From assembly GCA_020698575.1 (NCBI GenBank), contig CM036256.1:18181908-18245907 (forward strand): 64,000 nt of DNA, given 5' to 3'. A program made the translations under genes and the position numbers. The DNA comes from Bostrychus sinensis. Lineage: Eukaryota > Chordata > Actinopteri > Gobiiformes > Eleotridae. Shown in pieces: positions 34,301-49,300 of this stretch. Under the pieces are notes generated by a model. The model was not told where the DNA came from. It ran no database searches and saw only the letters and a program-made list of their open reading frames with translations. The first letter of the stretch is position 1. Each line of letters starts with the position of its first letter.

Positions 34301-37300
34301 ACTCACGGCAGTCTATCTCATCTGATTTGTCCTTGCAGTCGGGGTCTCCATCACATTTCCAGCTCAGTCTCACACACTCTCCGTTGGCACAGCGGAATTC
34401 CCCGGCGGTGCAGTTGGCCCGGCGGTTGATCAGGTATGGCACACCATCGCCTCCACACCTCTCAGGCCCCTCGTCCGAACTGTCAGAGCAGTCGGGGTCT
34501 CCATCACAACTCCACATCAGGGGCACGCACTCGGAGCTGTTGCATCGAAGTTGGTTTGGCCCGCAGGTTTTAGGAGATGTACATTTGAGTTCGTCGCTGC
34601 CATCTCCACAGTCATCGTCACCGTCGCACACGTACACGGCTGCCAAGCACTTGCGATTGGCACACATGAATTCACCGGTCGGACAGGCTTTGGCATCTGA
34701 GGCAAATACAGAGAAGAAACATGATTACAGGAATAATCTGAGATCCTTGTGTTGCTGACATTCCAGGAACATTTTTCTAGTTCTTAGTTTATTTTTTTTT
34801 TATATTTCTAGGACTATCCCTGCAAAGACCTAGTCACCTTAATATGATGTCAAAAGTCTGCACCTTAAGGATAGAAATTTACAAGAAGTGACTGGCTGAT
34901 TTAGACTCAGAAACACACTAGACAATGTATCATATCACTTGTGTAGGATGATATTCTACAACATTCAAAGAAGGTCTAATGCTAAAAACAATAAGTGTAT
35001 TTAATGTATTGTTAAACACTGGGAATTTATACTTTTGCTTAAATTGGACAAGACACGATGCCTAAATGCCTAGCCAGGTATTATTTATTGCCTGAATATA
35101 GGACATCTAGATTAAAAATGCAAACACAAAACATGTATGCACTATACACCCAAAACAAGGATTCTAGGTATAATTTCTAGGGCAACCTCTGGTCACTTAG
35201 TTAATTAATCAGTCAATGAAGTCTTGGTTGACTAAATGTTATTGGTCAATTAGTTGAATGAACTCTTAGCAATAAAGCTGGTCCAATTTCTTACTTTATA
35301 ACTTTATTTTTTTATTTTATTTAAGGTAAACATAGATTTATGTTAGATAATATAATTTACAGACATCTTTTGTAAATGTTTTATCACCTAAAAAATGTAA
35401 AGTCACTTTTTTGGGTTAGACACATGTAAATCCCCCCACATATCCTTTGGTCAATGGTTTGGTTAATTCCATAATTAACATAAAAGATAAACAGCCAGAA
35501 CTTCTTATAATTTAGGCTGATAATCATAATAAGGTGGCAAGTTCTTTGCAATGGTCCTGGAACAATGACTAGAAAGATGTACCTGCTGAAATGTCTGAAA
35601 CAAAGGGAAATCAGACCCTTCACCATTGCAGACAATATCAAGATAAAAATAAAACTAAATAGATTGTGTGTTTGTCACTATGTTGTAAGATATACACAAA
35701 ACGCTAGATAGAAAAATAAATAAGCTGAAGTTGAGAAGTTTTTGGCTTGATTGATCTTAAACAGACCAACAGTGATGGAAATAGTGTTTTCCGGGCAAAT
35801 TTGTTACTGGTATATTGACCGAAAAGGAGAGGAATAGTGGAACGTGGTTCTGAGCAAAAAATGATCGAACTCCATCCTGTGATGATAGCATCTCACACAG
35901 TGCCTCGATTCCTGCTCTACTTCCATTGAATTTACCTTTTCTTGTGTGGCAAACAAGAAAACATCTCTTATCACACATATACTGTGCTCTGTGTATGAAC
36001 ACCTACGTGCCTCATACAGGTCAGAGCAGATATCAAATCAAACTGACCCAGATCCTCCTTGTTCCTGCACACTATATACAAGTTTATACAGTATCCCCTT
36101 CACAAGGCCAGTCTCAAGGCTTCACTCAATCCTTTTAGCTGTTTCTCTGTCTTAACTCTGTCTGGATGAAAGCACTCAGACTCTGCTTCGGATTTCCCAC
36201 TGTGACTCTATAACCGCAAGACACCAGCACAGGGACGAAAATGACAGTGTTACATTTTACACAAGGTACATATTTAACATTGTTCCATTGTGTGTTGTTC
36301 CAGCATATGCGTTTTTGATTCGTTTTTTTTATTTTATTTTGTTTATGAAGCATAAGCCAAACAGTAACAGCAATAATTAACAAATAGAAAAAAGAGAAAA
36401 AACACAAATAATGGAAATGCAATTATGTGAGTAGCCTATGTATGTGTTGGAGGTAGTACTTTTCCATAGTCTATTTTTCTTCTACTGTCTACATTCTACA
36501 ACTATAACAACAACAACAAAACACCCACAGCCATAAGGAAATCTGAAGATGTGGCCTAATTACTCTCTATGTAATTATACCATATGTTTAAGTCACCATC
36601 CATTCTCTTCATTGCAAACAGCTGTGATTCATTAATTCACACACTGTGCTCACTACAAGAGCACAGTATAAGCAATGCAAGTGAAAAGCTTGTGTCTCAG
36701 ATACAGATCAGCAAAAGGGTTTATATTTATCAATATTAAACAAGCTCGATCAGATTCAGATGTATTTTAGAACTACCCTCCTTGTTATGCATCCATCCTT
36801 ACTCATACTAATCTGGCTCTGAATAATTAAAGACATCCAAGAGACATCTGCAATTTTACACAAGGGGACGACCATTAGCAATGTGCTTTAGTGGCCTGGA
36901 TACACTGGAGACTGCTTTGTACTAGGGAAAGTCTGACACAACAAGACTTTCAGAACCAGTGCACTTCTCATTGTGTTACAGAAATCAAATACATTCAAAA
37001 CTATTAATATTTTATACTGATGATTACATTCAAGACTTCACTTTGTGAGCCATTTAAAATTATGTTTTTAGGTCATGAGTTTAGGCATGCAATTTAAATG
37101 ATCATATCAAAATGTATGTACATGTGTGTTTTAACAAACACAGAAGCTAAATTAAGGTAAATACACTGTTCTAGTTTGCTGTAGCAAAGTAATAAACAAT
37201 TTCACAATATGTCAGATGTACTAAGTTCTTCCTCAGAGCATAGCCCTTTACTCTTGCCTCATTTAGAACAGAAAGGCATTACTTAGACTAGCATTGTGGA

Positions 37301-40300
37301 AAGCAAAGGTTTCTCGCCTAACCCACTTTACTTTTTTATGGCAGCGACGATGATAGAAGATTGTTGCCAGCGGCAACCAGTGCTGAGGCAAGAGTTGACT
37401 GGTCGCTCTCTTCACATTAGCGTTATAGCTGATGAGTGTGTGGCGTATGAGTCAGGAGGAAGCCAAAGGAAGAGCAATGTGAAAAAAGGCATGAAAAGGA
37501 ATTAACCAACAACTAGACTAGAGGACTAGTGGCTAGTTGTGGTTGCATGTAAATCTATGGATATGGTCAGATAGTTTTCACTCATATGTGAACTAGATCT
37601 GATGTGTTCATGAGTTTGAGTTGGAGAAACACATAAAGCACTTAACATTTTAAATATTATAAAGTTCTCCACAAACGTTAGATTTTTTTGTGATGTGACT
37701 TGCAGCTGAAAAATCCTAAAATCTTGAGTGAGCAACTGTGACATACATGCTTTTTTGGCCGAGTGTGTAGTGACTTTGAACAGAGATTTTTTTTTCTGGG
37801 AAGTAGGACTTGCAATATTAATAAAATAAATAGACAAAATTTCAAATATACTAAAGACTGATTACTTAACATAGTCATCCCTTTTTGATTCACAAGGTCT
37901 CTTTGATTAAAACTCACTTCAGTGTTCAGTGTTTTCTGATAGAAACAAAGCTCCACTGCAAATTTAGTCTTACCGAACTACACCAGGGTCCGGAAATCAC
38001 AATTTACAAAACAACTCACCTTTAATAATAACAGAGAACTTTTTCATCAGTAATAACCAAGTCAGTTGATGAGCAATTAATACTTCACAAATGAACTAAA
38101 CACGTGTCAGTGTGGAATTGCTTCCTACCTGTTATGACGCTAATTGAAAACCCATTTAAATTACAACACACAAAATAAATCAAAAGAAAGTGTGGAGGCA
38201 CTTGAGCCCTGTAAAGTGGTACAGTTTGCAGCTGATGCACCATGCCTGCTGTTTCTTTTAACACAGCTATGAGGAGAGCAGGTACTGACAGCTTGACTTG
38301 TTCTATCCAAACAGTTTAAAAATGAACAAGGGAAAAAGCCAAAACATGACCACAGGCAGATACGAGGCAGACCCGCTCCTATTTCTCGTCAGTGCACCCG
38401 TTTCCAGCAGACAGTAGTGCTCAAGAGGGATGCCCCACAACTAACTCCACATTAATCTGCACATCACTGCAGGCTGAGGACACAGTTCCTCACCATAGTT
38501 CTTTCCAGTGGTGGCTAAATGTAATGTTAATAAGAGAACACTTCCTCTAGTGAGAGCCTGATTCTACTTAATACATTATTTAATATGTGGATGACTCAAT
38601 TAGAGAGAGATGCCTTAAAAAGATTTACTTTTACCAGTCAGTGCTGGTTTTGTACCATGTAAAAATGTGCAAATAGCAGAACTGTCGCTATAGTGAATGC
38701 ACCAAGTAGATTTGGGGTTATGTAATTACAGTACTTAGGTAAATACATAGAATAGTCAACTGGTAATGCATGACTGAATAATTTGGAGTTGGACTGAAAT
38801 GCAGCAAAAACACGCTTGCAATTTTAGAGCTGGGATATATACACTGATCAGGCATAACTTTATGCTGACTTCTTTTTTAGCTTTTAACCATGTTAAAATG
38901 TTTGCACCCCCAAAACACATGGAGTTTGCATAATCCTGTGTGCTGTGATGTGAAATATTAATGCAAAGGTGTCCACAATTATTTCAAAAGCCCTAAAAAG
39001 CATAATATGGCTCCTTTAAAGAACATTTTTAGAAGCAAGAAAAATGGGCAGGAATAAGAATTTTAGAAAACCAATGAAGCAGCAACAGGTAATGCATGTG
39101 GGATGCAAAGTCTGGCCTGTGTGGTCCGATCCGACAGAACAGCAGTAAATGCTGGTTCTGATGGGTGTCAGAATACACAGTGAATTGCAGTTTGTTGCAT
39201 ATGGGGCTGCATATGGGGCTGCATATTTGGCGGTTATGACATTATGACTATCAATATTAGGTAGGCAGTCATAATGTTATGCCTGATTAGTTTATGTTAC
39301 ATAGTTTTATATTGGAGAAATCAGTTATGGCTGTCTCTTTGTCAAGATGGTCATTGCCAGATGTCCTTTCTTTCACCTTTCTTTTTGGAACTAGTACAAG
39401 CCAGGTCACCTGTGTTGTACAGTAAATGCAAGTGTTTCTAGGTCATGCATTTAGTTGAACTTTTGAGCTCATCCTGCTGCAGTACTTTCCATATTTCACT
39501 GACCCTATAGCAGACTGCACACAGAACTGCTGATCCACTAGAGCTACTGTTGCACTTCACACTTTATCATTCATTTTCTCTCTCTCCTTAAACCCAAACA
39601 TACAGCTGTGTTATCCCCTGCTTTGAAGTGCACTCTGCTGCCCCAGTGCCAACAGCGAGCCCGCGACTAACAGACCAAGTCTCATTCAAACCAACTGGTA
39701 ATTTCCTGCGCTCCTCCCTCACACCACACATCCTGACTGCCAATGTGAAAGATCTGAAGGCTTCAGTGTGCAACACTTACAGCCAGATCCAGCTTTAAAT
39801 GTTTTTGGAGCAGACACTAATTACTCTATCATTCATTTGCAGCTTCTATTGTTCTTACAGAGCTTTTTTCATACCAACATTTATAGTAAGAAGTCCTGAA
39901 GTTAAAGTGATGTAGTTTTCTTTGGCTCTGTAATGTTTACTTTCAGAGCTAAACACAAGTCCATGATTTTTTTAAGTATTCGACTTTCTTTTGTAAAAAC
40001 AACCCATAAGTAGCAGGTGACAGCTGTTGAGCACAAAGGTACCATTAAGCACTTTTTTAGAAATTACTTTCGGAACGGAAAAATGCCCAATAAATGTGTG
40101 GAAGAAAATAACAGTCAATAGGAGTTAATATGAGATCCAAAGTTAGCAATAGCAGTGACAGTGTATCTTGACAAACAGCTTGTCCTTGACATCAGCTCTG
40201 TCATCCACCCAAGGTTTAGATAAAGCACTCTGAGTAGCACTTAAGTAAACTACTGATGTTATCTGACACTGCACTGTGCTCTTGTTGGCCTAACTACATA

Positions 40301-43300
40301 ATTCCTCCTGATGCTGTTGGGGAGAGTTACCTACGGGATTGTGCTGATGCTTTGGGTGGGTGGCAGCCTGCTGCCTGCCCCCTGTCACTACTGAGAGGCT
40401 TAAGACTGCTGCATCAATACAGACATTAGAATAAAAAAAGGATTAGCACTGGCTAGACTGCGTCTCAATGGGCAGTGCAGTAAAAAGCCATCTAAGCTAA
40501 GAAGGCATTAGATCTAAAGTCAATGAATCACTAGCATTTGCAGGGCATGTGTATATGGCCTCTTTGAGAAGGAGGGGTACTGACAGGCCACTTTGCAGCC
40601 ACTAAAGATGTTATAGTAAGAAGAAATAAAGCGTGAAAAGGCTAATGTACATTTTCAACTGTACGTAATTTGTCTTTTTGCTTTGGCAAAAAGCAATAGT
40701 GTAATTTTGTAAATGGTAGTGAATAACTCAAATGCCAGACTTTACACCCACTCAAATGCAAACAGCTGAGGGGGAGGAAACAATTGAGAAACAACAACAT
40801 TTAATAGAACAATAAGTGGATATTTTTCTCCTGTGCCATTGAGCATTTTCTACCATGTGCCATTTTGTACATTGCTCAAACTCCATAAACATCACACCCT
40901 CCTCAAGCTTGTCACCTCAATCAATTCTTCTTGACAAGTGGAGGCAAGGGAGCGATAGAAAAGAAGCCAATTCTTCATAGCACCTCAGAAGTAGGGCAAG
41001 GATAGTCCCTTTAGGGGGGTGGGGGCAGGGAAGCCGTCATGCACTTGTCTGATTGGTTAAGTGGGTGGTGATGTCATTTTTGATGGTTGTGAGGACTCAG
41101 CAACAAAAAAGCTTTAAAACGAAAGATTTGCACTGAAATGACAGAGACTGAACATCACTGAGCTCCAGATATCATTCCACATCAAAGACGACATTTTTGA
41201 ACGCTAGAACTGGCTTGAATCAAACTCACTTCAATCTGCTCTAATTATTAAGCATATTTCTTACTGTGCTTCAACATCCTAAAATTCTGGCTAAAAAGAG
41301 AGATCAGAAAGAAAATAAAATTACTATGTGGTTTCATTTTTACTGGTTTTAGGATTTGAGGACTCATTTATATTTGTTCATCTCAACTATCAAACAGTGT
41401 AGGGTGCAGACACTGGTTGAAAAGTTTGTATATGGAATCATAAGTTAAAGCTTGAAGTATTTTTCCTATTTGCATTGTCACTGTTGATTTTGTGCATGGT
41501 CACTGATGCTTTAAAATAACAGATAAAGGTACAAAATCATTTTCATCATCCTATAATGTTTTGTGATAGACACCAATCTTCATTCTGCCCTTCCTGACAA
41601 AACACGCTCCATTTATCAGGGCATGAGACTGGCACAAAGGGTACACTGGCCTTGTAGTAGACATGAGTGCAAATCCATTCCATACACTTGTACTCTTAGC
41701 CACAGAAAGATCTTACCAGATGCACAGTCTTCCTCGTCTGCCCCATTCTCACAGTCTTTCTCTCCATCACATCTCCAGGACAGAGACACACACTTATTGG
41801 TGGAGCCCCCGCAGTCGAACTTCTCTGGAGGGCACGTCTGTTTGCCTGTGGGCACAAATAATACTGATAGTAAGATTACAGCAAAGGTTTATGGTCCAAT
41901 ACAACGAAAACAACGGTGGCACCACTGGACCCCAATTGCACCCATGGCGCAGTTAAAACTCATCCAGAGCTCCACAACTCCTGGCTATTGATTTTACTGT
42001 CCTGACCGGCCCTAAAGAGAGATGCAGAAACATTGTGAATTATAACAAACACATGCCGCCCCCTCTTCCTCCTTCTCCATGTCCTGCCAATCTGCTCGAG
42101 TTGGCACACTGTGGGTTTGATCCAGATTATATTTATTATGAGGCATGTTGTTAATTATACATCTCAGCTTCCAGTGCCGCCCAAAGCATCCAAGAATAAA
42201 AGCACAGCCAATAAAATATAATTTACAAACACTGTTGACATGCAATGTTCAAAGAAACTGCATTGCTGCATTAAGATAAGCATTTAAATCCTTTGAGATG
42301 ACTGGGACTTGCGCTATATGGAGCATTTTAAGTCCGCTATTGTTAACAGCATGAGTGAGGACATGTTTAATAATAAATGGTATTTCTGTGGTAGCAACTA
42401 AATCTCAAATTCTGTCAGTTGTAACATTTGATCAAAGTTTATTAAGTAGACGCAGCATTCTGCACACCATTTTAGCTGTGTACTGTGCAATACTCTTGGA
42501 CAGGTTTTTAGGAAAGGCTATGAACAAAAAAACATGCATCTGATCCTGTCTTGCAATGGTAAAGATATTGTGCCCAGACTTGGACTAAATCTCGAGTACA
42601 GGGATAAATGCTCTTTCCACTTAGCCACAAAACCTGTCTATCTTGCAATGATAAGGAAACTACCAATACTAAGCATTTGTTCTTTTAGTTAGTGCAGTTA
42701 GTATCTTTGGTAATTAAAATGGTATAGAGTCCCTTAAACAGTGATCTGGATCCACACCACAATTCATAATTTTGTTATTATAATTATTTTTCCCACCTCA
42801 CCAAAACCTTTGCACAGTGCTATATGTAATTCAAAACATGTTATGCTTTGTACATGGTTTTCTTCCATTATACATTTTTAATTTGATTCCATTTCTGTTT
42901 TAATTTAATAATACCACTAATGCAAAGATAAAAAACTTTCTTTTTAATGCCTCATTTGTTTCACACCAATCAGACCTGCTACACTTATTACTTTATCACC
43001 GTAATTAATTATTTGAGAGAGGCATGAAGCTGCATAGTGATTTCCCTTGAATTAAACCAAGGAATAAAACAGAATAACTAATGTGTAGGCTTTAAGATTT
43101 CCACTTTTTGACTGATATGTTGCTTCATGGCACCAATTTCAATGATTCACCAATTATATTTCTTTAAAATATATATACTTTTTTTCAAATGTAAAACTAG
43201 AAATACAGACACATATAAGATGGATTGAATTTATCCAAAACAATAAAGGAGAGTTACATTTATAAATAAAAAAGGACATGTTGACAGCTCTGACTGCCAT

Positions 43301-46300
43301 AGGCGTAGTTACTATAGCACATGCTAATATAAGATTAAAGCTAGTGCCAAGGGGTCTGCGTGACTTCCTCATAAGAAGTGTGAAAATCTAACTTGGCTCC
43401 GGAGGAACACTGTGGGTGAAGTAAACCAACACAAGATGCCCAGCCTGTATGTGTGACTGTCCCTGAGCATGAAGAGGTCAGAGAGAGAAGTTGCAGATGG
43501 CAGCGGGAGTTCGGGGACGGAGCAGTGAGTGAGAGAAGGGCTGACAATGCGGAAAAAAAACAACTAAAAAACTAACTATAATATAGTGTCAACTCAACTT
43601 TTGTCAACAAAAACAGTGGGAATATTTATTTATATTAATTATTTTGGTCTAAGTATTATCTGCTTCTGATGTTGCTTTTGTCAAATCAAGAATCACACAA
43701 TAAACATGACTGAACACAAGTCTTATTACAGCTCAAAGGTATAGAACAAAGTGAGCATTTAGAAATAATTTTAATTAGGCCTATGCTGTTTTGTAAGTTT
43801 AAAAAAGGTAAAAAATAGTAATCTACAATTGTACATTATAATGGTCTTGTATGTGACTATGATAAAACAAGTATTTAGTAAAGGCCTGCTCAAGTAGTCA
43901 GCCTCCTGTAGGAAGTGAGCCTGTTCTTAAGGAATCCAAAAGAAAAAAGCAAAGAGCAGAGCAAGGACAATCAAAGGAGAAGGAGGGCTGTGTCACTTTT
44001 TCCTAAGAAATATCAAAGCCATCCACATTGAGTGAAAAGATGGAGGATGACGGTAGACTGACTTGCAAAGAATCTAAATGGACTGAGGAAATCACAGGCA
44101 TCCCATTCTTTGAACAGTGACAGAGCTCCTAACTTCGGCATGCCATGCAGGCGGCTGAGACGGATATTGACTAGTTAAAGTACAGATTTTATAAAGACAC
44201 AGGTGATGGGATTGTGCTTGAGGAGGAGACAGCGCAATAAAAGCCAATTACTCATAGATAAACCGGCTGTCGAGGCTGGCGGTTGTTTACCGTCAGAGTG
44301 AAAAATGAGAATTCATCTCTACTGTGGCGTTTTTGGCAGGAGATCTGCTTTCAATTCATAACCTTTTACAAGACCCGCGGCGGCCCTCAGCCCAACACAA
44401 TAAGAGAGTAATGATTTACTTTTTATATGATCATCACGATCTGACCTTGTTACTGCTGTCAGACTCTACCCTCTCAGACCAGGCGCCTGTCAAGAAATTC
44501 AGAAAGTAATCAACTGGACAAAGGCTTCTGGACTGAAACCTGGCACAGTGAGGGTCATATGCTGGTATTATTTAGTCTAACTTCATAACAAAACTGCAAC
44601 TCCTAGGATTACACAGTCGATGATGTTATCTTTTTACATCTGTAGTCACATAAATCTCCACGTAGTGCAAAAGGCTTACTGTATTTATGACAGTTTTGCC
44701 CTTCTCCACATCAGCAATACTTGTAATAAATTGCATTATTATAACTTCCACCAAGTTGAATTTAAATCTAATTTCGGATGGATCTATTCCGAGCAAAGTC
44801 TTCAATCAGCATATTGTGTGCATTTACTTTTCACAATTAAATGAACAATGAAAAAAGACTGTGATAATAATAGCCTTTGCCAGTGGCAGATATGTGTATG
44901 CATCAGTAAAAATGTGTTAAGATTGTTGTGAAGTTACACTGTAAATGTTAGAGCTGTCTGATGCAGACAATGTTTCTGCCTCAGAGCTAAAGAAGGTACA
45001 AAGATTGGGAGTCATGAGTCATATTGAATTCACTGCTTCATTAAGCAGAGTTAGTGCAGCTATGTCCAGATTTCTGAATTATAAATGCACTACAGGGAAA
45101 CACACTTGCTGCTTGTACACTGAAAGACACAGTTCTTATGTTTTACACAAAGTACATAAAGTAGATCATACAGCCTCTGTGTATATGAATAACTAGACTG
45201 ATATTTCTAAAAGGGGAGAATGAAAAGTCCACATCTCTGTAGCATAGATATGGAGCTGAAAACTGTACTATGTGTGTGTGCCATGGGCTTAGAAGCTCAC
45301 TATCTGCAAAGAGGTTTAATATTTTCTTGTTGTAGGAGCCTTCAGAGAATTACATCTATTATGTTAATTTAACCTTTGCTTTATTGAACATAGATCATGT
45401 CCCCTCCCACCGACTCACTTTCAATAGATTAGGGATGCTCTATCTTTCATGAAGGTACAAAACATTATACATACACTGATCTAGCATAACATTATGGCCA
45501 CCATGTTGTTGGTTCACCACTTCTCATTCCCGGGACCACATTTAATACATGCTGACCACTGCAGACCGCTAACACCCACAAGAGCTGTGGTTTTGCAGAT
45601 GCGCTAATCCAGTCGTCTGGCCATCACAATTTGGCCCTTGTCAAACTCACTTAACTCCTTACACCTGCCCATTTTTCCTACATTTACACATTACACATAT
45701 TCTGTTCTCAAAGATGATGCAAGACAATGTGGTCCGATCCAACAGACGAGCTACTGTAGCACCAACTGCTGACGAGGTTGATTCTGGTTGTAATAATAAT
45801 GGTGGCTGGAAGCTGTTCTTATGCCTGATCAGTGAAAAAAAAAAAAAAACAGTACACAGTGGCAGCGTATGAGGGGGAAAGGTTAGGATGAGGGCCCATG
45901 ACTGACAGGGGCCAGGGAAAGTCTTACAGTAATAATAAGTTTAGCTTAATTTGCAATGATTGGGCCCAATGTAATATACTATATTTCCACAAGTATTGCT
46001 CACCTTCTTTTACACGCATATGAACTTAACTCTTAATCCATAGGGTTTAATATGACGTTGACTCACCCTTTGCATCTATAACTGCTTCAATTCTTCTGGT
46101 AAGGCTTTCCCCAAGGTTTAGGAGCGTTTAGGGGAATTTTTGACCATTCTTACAGAAGCACAATTGTGAGGTCAGACACTGATGTTGTACAAGAAGGCCT
46201 GGCTCGCAGTCTTCGCTCTAATTCAAAGGTGTTCTATCGGGTTGAGGTCAGGATTCTGTGCAGGTTCAGTCAAGTTCTTTCACACCAAACTCACTCATCC

Positions 46301-49300
46301 ATGTCTTTATGGCCCATGCTTTGTGCGCAGGTGTGGAGTCATGTTTGAACAGGACATGGCCATCTCCAAACTTTTCCACAAAATTTACCACAAAGCTGCA
46401 TGCCTAGCTGCTTGACTTTATATACCTGTGGCCATGGACGTGATTGGAAGACCCGAATTCAGTTATTTGGGTGGGTGAGTGAATATTTTCTGCAATATAG
46501 TGTATTTTCAGGGGACCCAGAAAACCTAGCAGTGCCCCTGACAGCACAAACCAAAGAAGCAAAGAACTAACTTACAGACAACAGAGCAGATTTTGTCAGA
46601 AACTCAAGTATTAAGTCAAGTATTCCTTCCTCTGATTCTTGGGTGACAGTGTGTATCTTGCACAGGGAGCAGGATGCTGACTGCACAGCTGGCTGCAGTG
46701 GCCCACTTCCTTCTTGATCTGATACAAGAACTCTGCCATCTCACATGTTTCTCCAGAGTCATTTATTTTTCAGCGCTCGCAAGTAACTTAGTGTGGCCTG
46801 AATTTAAATTCTTAATGTGACAGTGTAACGCTACTCCAGCGTGTAATTGGGAATCAGTGCAGTGAGCCAGAATGATTGTGGCACAGATGTCTGCAGAAGC
46901 CAGTCCAGGAGCTTGAACCAAATGTGGGCCTGCGTTTGTGCATTTGTGTAACTTAAAAAGAGGGAAAAGTACAGGAGAATTGTAGGGCAGATTCACCTAA
47001 AGGCAACATGAGTCTTTTTGCACGAGAGTCTGTGCAGCTAGGTTAACAGGCATAAGTGGAGCGTGATGTATTAAGGTGTACATGAGCTGGATGTAATTAG
47101 CAGATGTTAAACGGTGGCGTGTGTAGTACTCACCAGTCTCTGTTAGTCACATAATTGAAACTTCGCATCAAAAACTATTACATTATAAAGAGAAAGCACC
47201 AAGTGGAACAAAGTGCTCTGCTGCTGTCATGGCGCAGCAAAACAAAATCCACTACACACTGTATTACTGTAATTCGTCTTCCTCTCTAACTTCAGTCACA
47301 TATAAACAGGTTTAGAAACTGATGGTGACTGATGTACAGACCTCATTATAATACAACATGTAAATAATGTTAAAAACTGAGCTGACATGTAGTGCATTAT
47401 TTTCTTTGTGACTATAGCACAGTGAAAGCCACATGTATATTGTAATAAAATAAAAGGCTCTGTGTTCAAGAAGTAGCTTTGATCTGAATCATTATTTAAC
47501 AGAATTTACATTTATTTAGAGTTTTCCAGCCGTTTAAAGTTATTAATGTCAGAACTGATTTCTGTTTGCAAATGCTTAAAATGTTTTCTGAGTTGGTGTT
47601 CAAACCCAGGTGGATTTCCATATAAATGGCTTCAACTCCTCTCATCATAAATCTCTATCTGTCTAATCTGCAGCCAAGAGATGAATCCTTCCTTCATTTA
47701 ACTTTAATTGGATTTTCAATACCACTGTGTGATTCTGTAGAGACCTGCTAAACTTTCTGGGAGTAACATGAAAGGCTCTATCAGGATCCTGCATTATTTA
47801 TTATACTGACCCACACATCTGCAGCTAATAAGTAACCAAAACTCAAGGAAATCTGTGTTTGTTTTTCTAATCATACCATAATGCTCGTGGCTAGAAACTA
47901 AATGAAACTTCTTTTCCCTTCTGAGGTCACCACAGCAAATCGTCTATCTCCTAGTGAGCAGTGATTTGCTTATTGACTAGGCAAGCCTTTTCTGATATTC
48001 TCCATTTATGTAGGTTTGGGACCGGCACAAATAATACCTTGGCTTGTAACTCATTGTGGCTGGATTTTACTACTTTGCATATTTAAGATTGTGACGCTTA
48101 TTTTCCTGCATTATTCCACCAAACATAGTACAAGCATAGATAAAAAATAATGGTAAAGTAATGGTTATTGTAGACCAAAAGTAGATGTAGCATAAATTTA
48201 TATGAATGGAATATTTCTACCATTAATTAAAGTAGTGACAGACTTGGGGAGGATCAGGCCTTGAATGTTGTAATCAAGAACTTTCTGTGTATCAATCAGT
48301 ATTTAAATCATAATAAAATAGTTTATTGGGTGTTCTTGAAGTAAAATATATCTTAAAGTCCAGGGTTTCCCACCTATTTACAGTAAGTCTATAAGGATAA
48401 ATTATTATTTCCATTGCAAATCCAACAAGACATTTTTTAGTTTTTATTTATATACAAATTATATTTAGCCACTTTTATTTTATTTTCATATTTTGCATTT
48501 TTAATTAATTAGTTTTTTTATTATAATAATGGTGTCAGAAATATTCCATTCAACACCATTATACTAAAATTTAGTAGTATAGATGTTGTATTCACAGGAG
48601 AAAAAATGTTATAGTTTAGTTTTAGACTATGGAGGACATAATTAGACTATGGTGGGCTGCCGTAATCTTCCACATTAATGGGAAACACTAAAGTCAGTAA
48701 CAGAAAAAGTAAAACAGTAAAAACAAAATTGTGGCAGAAGTATAGCAGGCTCATACATCCAAGAGACTTTGCCTTCCCAGTGTATTAAACGGGACACTGT
48801 TAAAGATATTCAAACTAAAATGTAAACAGATAAGGGACGGCATATATGTTGTTTGCCTTTCTATTTGTCTGCAGCGACGTGACCTGTGGCAGCTCCCCGT
48901 GAGGAAGTGTGTAGGCGAGCTAGACATAGACTAACAGTAAAACAGCCACAAATCCCGGGCTCTAACGGCTTGGCAGAGAGGTAATCGAGGCCTTTCTGGC
49001 ACTCGGCATCAGACAGCATTGAGCAGTGAGCTGTGTGGGTGGACAGAGGCAGGCTATGCGGCTCCACTGCTGCCAGAGCACTGATAAGGAGCACATTAGC
49101 ATACAGGTCTACCAGAGTCACATGAAATAGACAGAGATGAAAGCATGACAATATATCCAGGTGTGATGAGCAAAAGGCCAACACCGTTAATCACTAAAAG
49201 TTCCCAAAACAACCTGGCTCACAGTGGACTGTAGTGACACTGGGCACAGTTTTTACAGATTACAGTTTGTGTTTATAAATTATTTAGGGCTTGGAAATCC

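Larger units (their letters stand above)
34697..41716 (-). other. lrp8: lrp8 intron, 7.0 kb
   Basis: No exon recognised. Contains a Tc1-like remnant at 38840-39292, a possible hAT-type fragment near 35180-35290 (gttaattaatcagtcaatg; tcaattagttgaatgaa), and a short family B piece at 41575-41660. The rest is AT-rich sequence without recognisable features. Confidence 0.55.

Noticed and set aside
34327..34758. A 143-residue plus-strand open frame over the three-repeat LDLa exon
   Set aside because: It is the antisense shadow of the lrp8 exon on the minus strand, whose frame encodes three complete LDLa modules with correct splice sites.
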